Source: Alistipes sp. (GTDB lineage: Bacteria; Bacteroidota; Bacteroidia; Bacteroidales; Rikenellaceae). Taken from it: a stretch of DNA of 64,000 bases. Where the stretch lies: NCBI GenBank assembly GCA_017505725.1, contig JAFVOR010000067.1, positions 1 through 64,000 of the forward strand, in the 5' to 3' direction. Below are positions 34,127 through 43,792 of this stretch, piece after piece; the first letter of the stretch is position 1, and every line of letters starts with the position of its first letter. The notes below the pieces were generated by a model, which made no database searches, was not told where the DNA came from, and saw only the letters and a program-made list of their open reading frames with translations. The position numbers were made by a program, and so were the translations under genes.

Positions 34127-36181
34127 ATGGATAGTGTAGCGAAACATATCAAGATAGCCATCGTGGGCAATCCGAATAGCGGAAAAACTTCGCTATATAA
34201 CCATATTACCGGCCAGCACGAACACGTCGGCAACTATGATGGCACTACGGTCGAGGCTCAAACCTCCACCTGTCACTACAAGGGCTACGAACTCAGCGTC
34301 ACCGATCTTCCCGGTGCAAATGCCCTCTCGGGGGCGACCTCCGAGGAGCGTTATGTCCGCAAGTTTCTGGCTGAACATCACCCCGACATCGTTCTGAATG
34401 TCGTCTGCGCCTCGAATCTCGAGCGCAATCTCTACATCACAACCGAACTTATCGATATGGGCTACCGTGTGGTGGTTGCCCTGAGTATGTACGACGAGTT
34501 GCAACGCAACGGTGCTACGCTCGACGACGATATGCTTGGCAAGATGATTGGTGTGCCTATGTTCCCCGTTGTGGGGCATAGCGGCAAGGGTATCGAGGTG
34601 CTGCTCGATACGATTGTGGCGGTACACGAGCGCAGAGATGAACGAGTGCGCCATATCCATATCTATCAAGGTATTGTCGAGGAGAGCGTGATGGCACTCA
34701 ATAAGCAGATGAAGGAGCATCGTGACGAGTTGCCTACCTGCTTTGCTCCACGCTACCTCGCTATGAAGATGCTCGAGGGTGACAAGGAGATCGAGGCTAT
34801 GCTCGCCGAGTGCCCCCACTATGCCGATTGGAAACGCACTTGCGAGAAGGAGCGTGACCATTTGCGCTACGATCTCGGCGAGGACGAGGATATCAAGACC
34901 ACCATTGCCGATCAGAAGCGAGGCTTTATTGCAGGAGCACTCCGTGAGACCTACACACGAGGCAATCATCGCATCGAGAGCATCTCGAATGCTGTGGATG
35001 CTGTCGTTACACACCGCATCCTGGGCTATCCGATATTTATCTTTGTGATGTGGCTGATGTTCTACTGCACCTTCCGTCTTGGCGCATATCCGCAGGTGTG
35101 GATCGAGCGTTTGGTGACGCTCATTGGCTCGGGCTTCGAACAGTGGTTACCCGATGGAATACTCAAAGATATGGTCTGCGATGGTATTATCGGGGGTGTA
35201 GGTAGCGTGATAGTATTTCTGCCAAACATTATGATTTTGTACATCTTTATCTCCTTTATGGAGGACTCGGGCTACTTGGCTCGAGCATCGTTCATAATGG
35301 ATAAACTGATGCACAAGATAGGCCTTCACGGTAAGTCATTCATTCCGTTGGTTATGGGCTTCGGTTGCAATGTGCCTGCTGTGATGTCGGCACGCATTGT
35401 CGAGAGTCGCAGCAGTCGACTCATCACCACCTTCATAACTCCGTTTATGTCGTGCAGCGCTCGTCTGCCTGTCTATATCATACTCATCGGGACATTCTTT
35501 GCGGGGCACTCCTCGCTGGTGATGCTTGGACTCTACCTGCTCGGTATTGTCGTTGCGATGGTGACGGCGGTGCTGATGCGTAAGTTTATGTTCAAGAGAG
35601 ATGAGACTCCGTTTGTGATGGAGCTTCCGCCATATCGTGTGCCTACCTTCAAGGCGATAATGTCGCATATGTGGCAACGCTGCGCACAGTATCTCCGCAA
35701 TATTGCAGGTATGATCCTCGTCGCATCCATTGTGGTGTGGGCTTTGGGTTACTTCCCTCGTCAAGAGGAGGGCGAGAGTAGCGTAGAACACTACGAGCAA
35801 TCCTATATCGGCAAGGTCGGTCGCTTCTGTGAGCCCGCCTTCGAGCCTCTCGGTCTCAATTGGAAATCGAGTGTATCGCTCCTCTCGGGAATTGCGGCCA
35901 AGGAGCTGATGGTTAGCACCTTTGGTGTACTTTATAGCAGCGATTCGGAGGAGGATTCTGCTCAACTCAAAGAGAACTTGGCAAAGAGTGGTGACTTCAC
36001 GCAACCATCGGTTTTGGCGTTGTTGGTCTTTACTCTGCTCTATATGCCGTGCGTTGGCACTATTGCCGCCATAGGGCGCGAGAGTGGGTGGAAATGGGCT
36101 GTCGGCTCTGCACTCTATAGCACAACGGTGGCGTGGTTGTGTGCCTTTGTGGTCTATCGCCTTGCGTTAATCTTTATATAG
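34127..36181 (+). CDS. feoB: ferrous iron transport protein B
   Basis: The 684-residue GTP-gated Fe2+ transporter of the inner membrane. The G domain shows G1 GNPNSGKT (residues 14-21), G3 DLPG and further switch motifs; the membrane part has the two Gate regions (VMGFGCNVPAVMSARI and the later AAKELMVSTFGVLYSS) separated by multiple helices. The ATG at 34127 is preferred over the upstream TTG because it fits the promoter distance. No FeoA domain is fused or adjacent. A Cys-rich small protein gene follows after 8 nt. Confidence 0.96.
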   Translation: MDSVAKHIKIAIVGNPNSGKTSLYNHITGQHEHVGNYDGTTVEAQTSTCHYKGYELSVTDLPGANALSGATSEERYVRKFLAEHHPDIVLNVVCASNLERNLYITTELIDMGYRVVVALSMYDELQRNGATLDDDMLGKMIGVPMFPVVGHSGKGIEVLLDTIVAVHERRDERVRHIHIYQGIVEESVMALNKQMKEHRDELPTCFAPRYLAMKMLEGDKEIEAMLAECPHYADWKRTCEKERDHLRYDLGEDEDIKTTIADQKRGFIAGALRETYTRGNHRIESISNAVDAVVTHRILGYPIFIFVMWLMFYCTFRLGAYPQVWIERLVTLIGSGFEQWLPDGILKDMVCDGIIGGVGSVIVFLPNIMILYIFISFMEDSGYLARASFIMDKLMHKIGLHGKSFIPLVMGFGCNVPAVMSARIVESRSSRLITTFITPFMSCSARLPVYIILIGTFFAGHSSLVMLGLYLLGIVVAMVTAVLMRKFMFKRDETPFVMELPPYRVPTFKAIMSHMWQRCAQYLRNIAGMILVASIVVWALGYFPRQEEGESSVEHYEQSYIGKVGRFCEPAFEPLGLNWKSSVSLLSGIAAKELMVSTFGVLYSSDSEEDSAQLKENLAKSGDFTQPSVLALLVFTLLYMPCVGTIAAIGRESGWKWAVGSALYSTTVAWLCAFVVYRLALIFI

Positions 36182-36189
36182 TATAGAGT

Positions 36190-36342
36190 ATGGCGTGGCA
36201 CGATGTAGTGGCTTGGGTGGTGATTGTAGCGGCTGTTGTGGCAGCTGTTGTCTGGTGCGTGCGACGCATCATCTGCCCTGCATCGCACTGCGAGGGCTGT
36301 ACCCGAGATTGTAAACGAAGAGTAACGAACAAATATAATTAA
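36190..36342 (+). CDS. FeoB-associated Cys-rich membrane peptide
   Basis: A 50-residue product beginning MAWHDVVAWVVIVAAVVAAV: one N-terminal transmembrane helix (~5-24), then a cytoplasmic tail with five cysteines counting Cys23 at the helix end (CVRRIICPASHCEGCTRDC). This matches the small FeoB-associated Cys-rich family, which may take the place of FeoC or bind iron. It starts 8 nt after feoB and is in the same direction, so it is cotranscribed. The histidine phosphatase gene follows 9 nt later. Confidence 0.85.
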   Translation: MAWHDVVAWVVIVAAVVAAVVWCVRRIICPASHCEGCTRDCKRRVTNKYN

Positions 36343-36351
36343 TTTGCATTT

Positions 36352-37680
36352 ATGAAGAGATTCCTATTCCTTTCAGTTGCCTTGTGCATCGCAGCGATTG
36401 CACTTGCACAGAGTTCGCGTGAGGAGATCGATGCCCATCCGCACGTTGCGATGTTCACCCACTCGGTCTACGCTGCGCCTTACTATTTCAAGCCTATTGC
36501 CGAGGCTCCAAAGGGCTACAAACCTTTCTACATCTCGCACTATGGCCGTCACGGATCGCGCCACGAGTCGCAGCTCAAGTATGTCGACTACGGTGTAAAG
36601 ATTGCCCGTATTGCCGACTCGCTCAATCTCCTCACCCCAAAGGGTAAGGAGGTGGCAAAGTACCTCTATTGGGCTGCTTCGTTACACGAGGAGCGTATTG
36701 GCGAACTCACCCCACTCGGCGTGGAGCAGCACAAGGCTATCGCTCGTCGTATGTATGCACGTTTCAAACCCGTATTCTATAACGGTGCAATCGTCGATTC
36801 GCGCTCGTCGAACTATACCCGTTGCATCCTCTCGATGGCCGCCTTCAACGAGTCGCTCAAGGAGTGCAGACCGCTCTTGAATACCCGTATGGATGCTGCC
36901 GAGGAGCATCAGAATGTGGTTCGCCCTATCCGCTCGGCGGTGTCGAACTATACCCATCGTCAGCGTAATGCTGCCGACCACGAGTGGCACAAGACCTTCT
37001 ATGCGTGGGCTGCAACCAAGGATTTCGAGGCTTCACTCAAGCGTATGTTCACCGATGTTGAGGCTCTTTGCAAGGCATCAGGTGAGAGCAAGACAAATAT
37101 TATGATTCAGATATACAAGCGTATGGCATTTGTGCAGAACTTGGGCTACCACGACCGCACCCTCCTCGAGTCGGTCTATACTCCTGACGATGTCTACCTT
37201 GTCTACCAGGCAGAGGCATACCGTTGGTACTGCTCCTACTTCGGTGCAAACCTTCCCGATTCGAAGCGCTACTTCGCTCCTATGCACTACCTTGTTGACG
37301 ATATCGTGAAGTGTGCCGACCTTGCAATCGAGGGTAAGAATAGCGCAGTGGCAAACCTCCGTTTCGGTCACGACTACTACCTTCTTGGTCTCCTCTCGTT
37401 GCTCAACTGCGATCAGATTCGTAGCGATATTGATTATTCGAGCGTTGACAATGTTGCCGAAAAGTGGCGTGCATACCGCTTTGTATCTATGGCTTCAAAC
37501 TTCCAGATGGTATTCTATCGTAGCAAGAAGAGCGACGATGTTTTGGTGCGTTTCCTCGAGAACGAGAACGATATCACGCTCCCTCTCAATAGCGTTGAGG
37601 GTCCATTCTACAAGTGGAACGATGTGCGTAAGTATATGCTCGACCGCGCAAATGCATTGAAGTCGTATCAGACCAAGTAG
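36352..37680 (+). CDS. histidine-type (branch 2) phosphatase, exported
   Basis: A 442-residue exported phosphatase (signal peptide MKRFLFLSVALCIAAIALAQ). The active-site motif is SHYGRHGSRH, in the RHGxR form that phosphorylates its His, and the proton donor is the HD of RFGHDYYLLG. Branch 2 enzymes include acid phosphatases, phytases and MINPP; the exact substrate cannot be told from sequence alone. It lies 9 nt after the Cys-rich peptide gene and may be read from the feoB transcript; otherwise no promoter is visible. Confidence 0.88.
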   Translation: MKRFLFLSVALCIAAIALAQSSREEIDAHPHVAMFTHSVYAAPYYFKPIAEAPKGYKPFYISHYGRHGSRHESQLKYVDYGVKIARIADSLNLLTPKGKEVAKYLYWAASLHEERIGELTPLGVEQHKAIARRMYARFKPVFYNGAIVDSRSSNYTRCILSMAAFNESLKECRPLLNTRMDAAEEHQNVVRPIRSAVSNYTHRQRNAADHEWHKTFYAWAATKDFEASLKRMFTDVEALCKASGESKTNIMIQIYKRMAFVQNLGYHDRTLLESVYTPDDVYLVYQAEAYRWYCSYFGANLPDSKRYFAPMHYLVDDIVKCADLAIEGKNSAVANLRFGHDYYLLGLLSLLNCDQIRSDIDYSSVDNVAEKWRAYRFVSMASNFQMVFYRSKKSDDVLVRFLENENDITLPLNSVEGPFYKWNDVRKYMLDRANALKSYQTK

Positions 37681-37695
37681 TCTATCGTAGTAGAC

Positions 37696-37727
37696 AAGAA
37701 AAGGCTGCCGACGGCAGCCTTTTCTTG
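37696..37727. terminator. bidirectional terminator
   Basis: AAGAAAAGGCTGCC/GGCAGCCTTTTCTT with a GAC loop, between the convergent phosphatase and yitT genes. Confidence 0.88.
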
Positions 37728-37743
37728 TATCTGTATGCGACTC

Positions 37744-38704
37744 TTATATCTTGTTCAGAGCGTCGAATCCCTTGCCGTAAACGCCCATTACCGAGCCTAT
37801 GGTGATGAATGCCTCGGGGTCTACCGCGCGTACAACTTTCAGCACCATTGCAAGGTCGCGCTTGCGGCATACGCACATCACAACCTTCGAGTTCTCCTTC
37901 GAGTACCAACCCATTGCATCGATTACCGTAGCACCGCGCTTGGCCTCGTTGTTGATGGCATCGGCCATAGTTTTGTAGTCCTTGCTGATGATGAAAATCT
38001 GGCTCGACTGCTGGTTACCCGAGAGTATCATATCTACGGTGTAACTGAATACTGCCACCATTACAAAGCCGTAGATTACACCATCGATGCCCACATCAGG
38101 AAGGAAGAGTGCCGACGAGATGATCACGCCATCGGTGTAGCGGATAAACTTACCATAAGAGATGGTGTAGAACTTGTTTACAATCATCACTACGATATCC
38201 GAGCCTCCGGTCGAACCGCCCTGCTGGAAACAGAGTGCAACACCCCACACCCGAGCATATTCCACCGAGTATGGCCGACAGTAGTCGGTTGTCGAGGTTG
38301 AACAGATCGACTATCGTGCCATCGGGCTTGACGAGGTTGTCGCGTGCCATAATGATCTCTGCCACCCAGCCATCAGGCGTGGTAAACCATATCTGCAGGA
38401 AGTGCATCACAACGGACATCACCACCACGCAATAGATGGTCTTGATGCCGAAGTTCCATCCGACGACAAAACCCGCTATGATGAGGAGTATGGCGTTGAT
38501 AATCAGCACCATTGTACCGATCGAAATCGCTCCTCCTGTAATGTGATAGAGCAACAACGAGATACCCGTAGCACCGCCACCCGCTGCATTTGCAGGCAGA
38601 ATACAACAAATCCAGCCAAACGAGTAGAGGAACATACCGAGAGCCATCAAGGAATACTCCTTGAAGAGTGTCGCTAGATTAGGCTTGTTCAGTGATAATT
38701 GCAT
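37744..38704 (-). pseudogene. yitT: YitT family membrane protein, frameshifted
   Basis: Two overlapping frames together encode one YitT/DUF2179-type protein of about 319 residues. The first half has a multi-helix membrane part (ALGMFLYSFGWICCILPANA, GGGATGISLLLYHITGG, SAILGGICSGVG), and the second continues with VALCFQQGGSTGGSDIVVMIVNK and the C-terminal cytoplasmic DUF2179 domain (GATVIDAMGWYSKENSKVVMCV). The frames meet in a run of four C (38243-38246, plus strand); removing one base restores GVGVALCFQQGG. Either a recent disruption or a homopolymer sequencing error. Function of the family is unknown. Confidence 0.85.
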
Positions 38705-38738
38705 AGTCAACCAATTATTATAAATCAAAACTTGGGCG

Positions 38739-38746
38739 CAAATTTA
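38739..38746 (-). promoter_or_regulatory. -7 box for yitT
   Basis: The minus strand reads TAAATTTG, 34 bp before the yitT start. Confidence 0.65.
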
Positions 38747-38790
38747 CGAAAAAAATAGATTGCTTATGCACGCAAGGCACAAAAAAGCTG

Positions 38791-39225
38791 CTATTTTTTT
38801 TGAGGTGCGATGCGGAAAAGGGTGGTGTCATAGACCTCGAAGCCACATTTTGCATACAAAGCGTGTGCCGCCTTGCGCGATGGATTCGATGTGAGATAGA
38901 GCTTCTTAGCCCCTATTGCTGTAGCCTCCTCCTTAGCCTTTTCGACGAGTGCTTCGCCTATCTTTATGCCACGAAATTCGGCATCGACCACCACATCCTC
39001 GATCCACGCCTTTCTGCCCGTCGGAAGCTCCACTACGGCGAGGGTGAGCATACCTGCAATAACGCCCCCTTCCTCGGCAACGAAGAGGTGGGTGTTGTCG
39101 TTTTTGAGCAATTTCTCAATGCTTTCTGCGTCAGGTGTTTGCGCCGATGAGGAGAGTTGCGGAAGTAGGCGCTTGAGAGCCTCGACGAGTTCGGTGGTAA
39201 CTACTCTTGTTCGATAGATGTTCAT
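38791..39225 (-). CDS. GNAT family N-acetyltransferase
   Basis: A 144-residue acetyl-CoA-dependent acetyltransferase. The start at MNIYRTRVVTTE fits the family and the promoter, unlike a longer upstream frame. Core motifs: WIEDVVVDAEFRGIKIGEALV (the acetyl-CoA loop, with RGIKIG in place of the usual R-x-x-GhG) and a C-terminal KCGFEVYDTTLFRIAP. The substrate cannot be predicted. Single gene, divergent from adk. Confidence 0.9.
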   Translation of the reverse strand: MNIYRTRVVTTELVEALKRLLPQLSSSAQTPDAESIEKLLKNDNTHLFVAEEGGVIAGMLTLAVVELPTGRKAWIEDVVVDAEFRGIKIGEALVEKAKEEATAIGAKKLYLTSNPSRKAAHALYAKCGFEVYDTTLFRIAPQKK

Positions 39226-39255
39226 AGTTCTTGCGAAATATTGCGGTTTATGGTG

Positions 39256-39263
39256 CAAAGATA
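39256..39263 (-). promoter_or_regulatory. -7 box for the GNAT gene
   Basis: The minus strand reads TATCTTTG, 30 bp before the start. Confidence 0.65.
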
Positions 39264-39286
39264 GTGAAAAAACATTAGTTTTTTGC

Positions 39287-39317
39287 TTTGTTGTTCGCTC
39301 AAAAAGAGTTACCTTTG
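39287..39317 (+). promoter_or_regulatory. promoter of adk
   Basis: TTTG at 39287-39290, 19 bp, then TACCTTTG at 39310-39317: a textbook Bacteroidota promoter, 29 bp before the ATG. Confidence 0.75.
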
Positions 39318-39346
39318 TCGCGTAAATGTAAAATGCTACAGAAAAA

Positions 39347-39922
39347 ATGTTGAATATTGTACTTTTTGGAGCTCCAGGTTGTGGTAAGGGTACACAGTCG
39401 GAGCTATTGGAGAAGCGTTTCTCGCTTCGCCACATCTCAACAGGAAATGTTATTCGCGAGCAGATTGCTGCCAAGACCGAGCTCGGCTTGCAGATGCAGG
39501 CTTGCATCGAGCGTGGAGAGTTGGCTCCCGATCAGCTCGTTATCGATATGATTGCCGACTATGTTGCACATCAGACCGAGGGCAACGGCGTTATCTTCGA
39601 CGGATTTCCACGCACTACCGCTCAGGCGGAGGCCTTCGACGAGATTCTCGCAAAGCACGGTCAGAAGGTGGCAGTGATGATCAATATGGAGGTTCCCGAG
39701 GAGGAGCTCGTCAAGCGAATCCTTCTTCGTGGCAAGGATTCGGGTCGTGCCGACGATCAGTCGGAGGATATCATCCGCAACCGCATCGATATCTACAATG
39801 CGCAGACCGCAGTTGTTGCCGATTTCTATCGTGCGCAGGGTAAGTTCGAGAGCGTGCCTTCGATGGGTACTATCGAGGAGGTTGCCGAGCGTATTGGAGC
39901 AGTGGTCGAGAAGTATTTGTAA
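39347..39922 (+). CDS. adk: adenylate kinase
   Basis: Converts ATP + AMP to 2 ADP. P-loop GAPGCGKGTQ (residues 8-17), AMP-site motif HISTGNVIRE, GFPRTTAQAE and the short-lid region RGKDSGRADDQ. At 191 residues it is the short form that lacks the long zinc-type LID domain. Complete gene. Confidence 0.97.
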   Translation: MLNIVLFGAPGCGKGTQSELLEKRFSLRHISTGNVIREQIAAKTELGLQMQACIERGELAPDQLVIDMIADYVAHQTEGNGVIFDGFPRTTAQAEAFDEILAKHGQKVAVMINMEVPEEELVKRILLRGKDSGRADDQSEDIIRNRIDIYNAQTAVVADFYRAQGKFESVPSMGTIEEVAERIGAVVEKYL

Positions 39923-39929
39923 TTTAATT

Positions 39930-39960
39930 AGAGTCGTTAGGGGCGTTAGAGTCGTTAGGG
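39930..39960. repeat. short tandem-like repeat between adk and thiL
   Basis: GTCGTTAGGG, then a degenerate GCGTTAGA, then GTCGTTAGGG again form a small imperfect repeat upstream of the thiL promoter. Confidence 0.55.
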
Positions 39961-39986
39961 AATTAAGATTTAGATTTTTCTGCTCT

Positions 39987-39994
39987 TAATTTTG
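39987..39994 (+). promoter_or_regulatory. -7 box for thiL and the downstream genes
   Basis: TAATTTTG, 36 bp before the thiL ATG. It may also drive the closely spaced GH97-araD-araM genes. Confidence 0.6.
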
Positions 39995-40030
39995 TATTTC
40001 TCTCGTCTCTCGTCTAAAAAACAGTAATAT

Positions 40031-41065
40031 ATGGCAAAAGGTAGAACAGAGATAGCATCGCTGGGAGAGTTTGGTTTGATCGACCGTTTAACCTCGAAAT
40101 TTAAGAAGGGAAACAGCTCGACCATTTGTGGTGTAGGTGACGATGCCGCAGTTATCGAGGCATCGAGGGATAAGGCTGTTGTCGTGTCGACCGACTCGAT
40201 GTTGGAGGGTATCGACTTCGATTTGACCTACTTCCCACCCAAGCACCTCGGCTACAAGGCGGTGACCAAGGGTATCAGTGATGTGGTGGCAATGAATGCC
40301 GTACCCGAGCAGATAACCATCGCTCTGGGTATCTCGTCGAAGATCTCGGTGGAGTTCTTGGATGACTTCTACGAGGGCGTGGCATTCGCTTGCAAGGAGG
40401 CGGGAGTCGACCTTGTGGGTGGCGATACCTCGGCATCGTTGACAGGCTTTGTGGTGAATATCACAGCGGTAGGTCGCGCCAAGAAGTGCGATGTAAGCTA
40501 TCGCAGCGGAGCCAAGCAGCACGACCTTATCTGTATTACGGGCGACCTGGGTGCCCCTTATATGGGACTTCGTCTGCTCGAGCGCGAGAGCCGAGTGTTG
40601 CAGGGTCTGGAGAATCCGCAGCCGCAGTTCGAGGGTCACGAGTATCTCCTCGAGCGCTACCTCAAACCTCGTGCACGCTACGATATGATTGAGTCGTTGC
40701 GTAAGGAGGGTATTGTGCCTACTTCGATGATTGATATTACGGATGGCCTCGCATCGGAGGTGTTGCAGATTTGCAAGGCGTCGAAGTGTGGTGCACGCAT
40801 CTATCTCGACCATATTCCTATCGCAAAGCAGACTATGGCGTTGGCAGATGAGATGAATATCGACCCTGTCATTGCGGCGTTGAATGGTGGCGAGGACTAT
40901 GAGTTGCTCTTCACCGTACCGCTCGACAAGCGTGAGAGCATCATCAAACTCGGATGTATCGATATCATCGGACACATTACAGCCGAGAATACAGGCGCAT
41001 ATCTCGTTACACCCGACGGAAACGATATCGCTCTCAAGGCGCAAGGCTTCACACCTAAAGAGTAA
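40031..41065 (+). CDS. thiL: thiamine-monophosphate kinase
   Basis: A 344-residue kinase that phosphorylates thiamine monophosphate to thiamine diphosphate. Family motifs: GEFGLIDRL at the start, GVGDDAAVIE, STDSMLEGIDF, the Mg/ATP-binding stretch LVGGDTSAS, and DITDGLASE late in the chain. Full length. The next gene (GH97) starts 19 nt later, so a shared transcript is possible although the functions differ. Confidence 0.96.
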   Translation: MAKGRTEIASLGEFGLIDRLTSKFKKGNSSTICGVGDDAAVIEASRDKAVVVSTDSMLEGIDFDLTYFPPKHLGYKAVTKGISDVVAMNAVPEQITIALGISSKISVEFLDDFYEGVAFACKEAGVDLVGGDTSASLTGFVVNITAVGRAKKCDVSYRSGAKQHDLICITGDLGAPYMGLRLLERESRVLQGLENPQPQFEGHEYLLERYLKPRARYDMIESLRKEGIVPTSMIDITDGLASEVLQICKASKCGARIYLDHIPIAKQTMALADEMNIDPVIAALNGGEDYELLFTVPLDKRESIIKLGCIDIIGHITAENTGAYLVTPDGNDIALKAQGFTPKE

Positions 41066-41084
41066 CCAAACAAAATAACCTGAA

Positions 41085-43076
41085 ATGAAACGATTCCTAT
41101 TTTTGCTCTGCGCGTTTGTGGTATGCGTGGAGGCGTTTGCGGCTAAGGAGTATACGCTCCACTCGCCAAATGGCAAGTTGGAGGTGACTATTGCCACCGC
41201 GCCCAAGTTGGCCTATAGTGTAAAGTGCAATGGCGAACAGGTGTTGGCTCCATCGCACATTGGCCTCAATATCTACGAAGGTGCAAAGCTTGGCGAGGGC
41301 ATAGCGGTCAAGAGAACAAAGCGTACCAGCGTAAACGAGGAGATTGCCACACAGTTCTACTTCCGCGACAAAATCAAGGATTGCTACAATGCTCTCCGCA
41401 TCGACTTCGCTGCTCGTTTTGCGGTGGAGTTCCGTGCCTACGATGAGGGTGTAGCATACCGCTTTGTTACCAACTTCAAACGCGACTTCAAGGTCGCTAA
41501 CGAGATTGCCGAGTTTGCCTTTGCCAAGGATTACAAGGGCTACTTTGCCTACTCGAATCGCACGGGAACACGCAAGGATAACTACTTCACCTCGTTTGAG
41601 GGTGCGTACAACCATATCGAACTGTCGAAGATTGACTCTACCCGAGTCTCATTCTCACCTGCTATCGTTGAGGTGGAGAACTACAAGGTCTGCATCCTCG
41701 AGTCGGATGTTGAGCACTATCCCGGAATGTTTCTCTCGAACAAAACGGGTGCAAAGGCTATCTATGGCGATTTTGCTCCAATGCCCGACAAGGTTGTCGA
41801 GGGTGGCTACCGCAAGTTGCAGGATGTAGTCGAGACACGCAAGCCCTATATTGCCGAGTGCAAGGCCGTAACCAAGACTCCTTGGCGCATTGTGCTTGTG
41901 ACCGATGATGCCAACACTCTGCTCGATAACGATATGGTCTATCGTCTCGCATCGCCTTCACGCTTGGAGGATACCTCGTGGATCAAGCCGGGCAAGGTGG
42001 CTTGGGAGTGGTGGAACCACTGGGGATTGACCGGTGTTCCGTTCAAAGCAGGCATCAACACCGAGACATACAACTACTACACCGATTTTGCTGCCAAGTA
42101 TGGCATCGAGTATGTGATTCTCGACGAGGGTTGGGCTGAACTCTATCTGAATGACCTTACAAAGGTTGTTCCCGCAATCGACCTGAAGGCTATTGTCGAC
42201 CACGCCAACTCGAAGGGTGTAGGTATTATCCTCTGGGCGGGTTACAATGCTGTCAAGGGCAAAGAGGAGGAGGTTTGTCGCCACTTTGCCGAGATGGGTG
42301 TCAAGGGCTTCAAGGTCGATTTCCTCGATCGTGACGATGCTCAGATGGTCGATTTCCAATACAAATTGGCAGAGATAGCTGCAAAATACAAACTCGTTAT
42401 CGACTTTCACGGATGCCCTAAACCTACGGGAATGAATCGCACCTGGCCGAATGTTCTCAACTTCGAGGCTGTACTCGGCTTGGAGTGTTCGAAGGGACGA
42501 CGCAGTCTTCGTTTCAATGTCGTAGATTACGATTTGGAGATTCCGTATCTGCGTATGGTGGCAGGTCCGATGGATTATACGCAGGGTGCAATGCGAAATG
42601 TATCGAAGAAGAACTACTATCCTTGTAGTCGTCGACCAATGAGTCAGGGTACACGCTGCCGTCAGTTGGCTATGTATGCAATCTACTTCTCGCCATTTTC
42701 GATGTTGTGCGACTCGCCAACACTCTACGATCGTGAGGCGGAGTGCACTAAGTTTATAGCCGAGTTCCCAACCGTGTGGAACGAGACTGTTGCCTTGAGT
42801 GGTGAGATTGGCGACTATGTGGCTATGGCTCGCCGCAGCGGCAATAGCTGGTATGTGGGCGTGATGTCCGATTGGACTGCCCGTAAGGTCGAGCTTGATT
42901 TGTCGAAGATTCTCGGTGAGGGTGACTATGTTGCTGAGGTGTTCCGCGATGGCGCGAATGCCGATCTGCTTGGCGAGGACTATGTCCACGAAACCATATC
43001 GATTCCTGCTTCGCGCAAGGTGGTTGCCGATATGGCACCTGCAGGAGGCTATGTATTGAAAATCACAAAAAAGTAG
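41085..43076 (+). CDS. glycoside hydrolase family 97, retaining type by active site
   Basis: A 663-residue exported enzyme (signal MKRFLFLLCAFVVCVEAFA). GH97 layout: N-terminal beta-supersandwich (YTLHSPNGKLEVTI onward), (beta/alpha)8 barrel with IKPGKVAWEWWNHWG, YVILDEGWAE and MGVKGFKVDFLDRDDAQMVD, then a C-terminal all-beta domain. In this family, enzymes with an Asp in the KVDFxxRDD position use it as nucleophile and are retaining alpha-galactosidase-like; inverting SusB-type enzymes lack it. Substrate preference is therefore inferred as alpha-galactoside. araD follows after 6 nt. Confidence 0.9.
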   Translation: MKRFLFLLCAFVVCVEAFAAKEYTLHSPNGKLEVTIATAPKLAYSVKCNGEQVLAPSHIGLNIYEGAKLGEGIAVKRTKRTSVNEEIATQFYFRDKIKDCYNALRIDFAARFAVEFRAYDEGVAYRFVTNFKRDFKVANEIAEFAFAKDYKGYFAYSNRTGTRKDNYFTSFEGAYNHIELSKIDSTRVSFSPAIVEVENYKVCILESDVEHYPGMFLSNKTGAKAIYGDFAPMPDKVVEGGYRKLQDVVETRKPYIAECKAVTKTPWRIVLVTDDANTLLDNDMVYRLASPSRLEDTSWIKPGKVAWEWWNHWGLTGVPFKAGINTETYNYYTDFAAKYGIEYVILDEGWAELYLNDLTKVVPAIDLKAIVDHANSKGVGIILWAGYNAVKGKEEEVCRHFAEMGVKGFKVDFLDRDDAQMVDFQYKLAEIAAKYKLVIDFHGCPKPTGMNRTWPNVLNFEAVLGLECSKGRRSLRFNVVDYDLEIPYLRMVAGPMDYTQGAMRNVSKKNYYPCSRRPMSQGTRCRQLAMYAIYFSPFSMLCDSPTLYDREAECTKFIAEFPTVWNETVALSGEIGDYVAMARRSGNSWYVGVMSDWTARKVELDLSKILGEGDYVAEVFRDGANADLLGEDYVHETISIPASRKVVADMAPAGGYVLKITKK

Positions 43077-43082
43077 AAATAT

Positions 43083-43772
43083 ATGTTAGAGAAACTTAAG
43101 CAAGAGGTCTTGGAGGCTAACCTCGACCTCGTAAAGAACAATTTGGTGATTCTCACCTGGGGTAATGTTTCGGCACTCGATCGTGAGAGCGGACTCGTTG
43201 TAATCAAGCCGAGTGGCGTGAGCTACGACGATATGAAGGCGGAAGATATGGTCGTTGTCGATTTGGATGGCAATATCGTTGAGGGTGATTTGCGCCCTTC
43301 GTCTGATACACCTACCCACCTCGCTATCTACCGTCATTTCCCTGAGGTTGGTGGTGTTGTCCACACCCACTCGACCTATGCTACAGCGTGGGCACAGGCG
43401 GGACTCCCTATTCCTAATATCGGCACCACACACGCCGACACCTTCCATCAGGCAGTGCCTTGCACCGAGGAGATGAGCAAGGAGCAGATCGAGGCGGCAT
43501 ACGAGGCTACTACGGGCGATGTTATTGCCGAGGCATTCGAGGGTGTGAACCCTATGCACACACCTGCAGTGTTGGTTAAGCACCACGGCCCATTCACTTG
43601 GGGTAAGAGTGCTGCCAATGCGGTCTACAACGCAGTGGTTTTGGAGGAGGTTGCCCGTATGGCATCTATTACTGTGGCGCTCAATCCGAATGTCGTGATG
43701 AATCAGGACCTTATCGAGAAGCACTATGAGCGCAAGCACGGTGCTAATGCCTACTACGGACAGAAAAAGTAA
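43083..43772 (+). CDS. araD: L-ribulose-5-phosphate 4-epimerase
   Basis: A 229-residue class II aldolase/epimerase that converts L-ribulose 5-phosphate to D-xylulose 5-phosphate, feeding the pentose phosphate pathway. Zinc ligands and catalytic residues: [21 protein letters not shown] (two His) and [12 protein letters not shown] (third His). Normal length. It lies between GH97 and an AraM-like dehydrogenase; no araA or araB is within the window. Confidence 0.95.
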   Translation: MLEKLKQEVLEANLDLVKNNLVILTWGNVSALDRESGLVVIKPSGVSYDDMKAEDMVVVDLDGNIVEGDLRPSSDTPTHLAIYRHFPEVGGVVHTHSTYATAWAQAGLPIPNIGTTHADTFHQAVPCTEEMSKEQIEAAYEATTGDVIAEAFEGVNPMHTPAVLVKHHGPFTWGKSAANAVYNAVVLEEVARMASITVALNPNVVMNQDLIEKHYERKHGANAYYGQKK

Positions 43773-43792
43773 CAATATAAAACACTAACACT

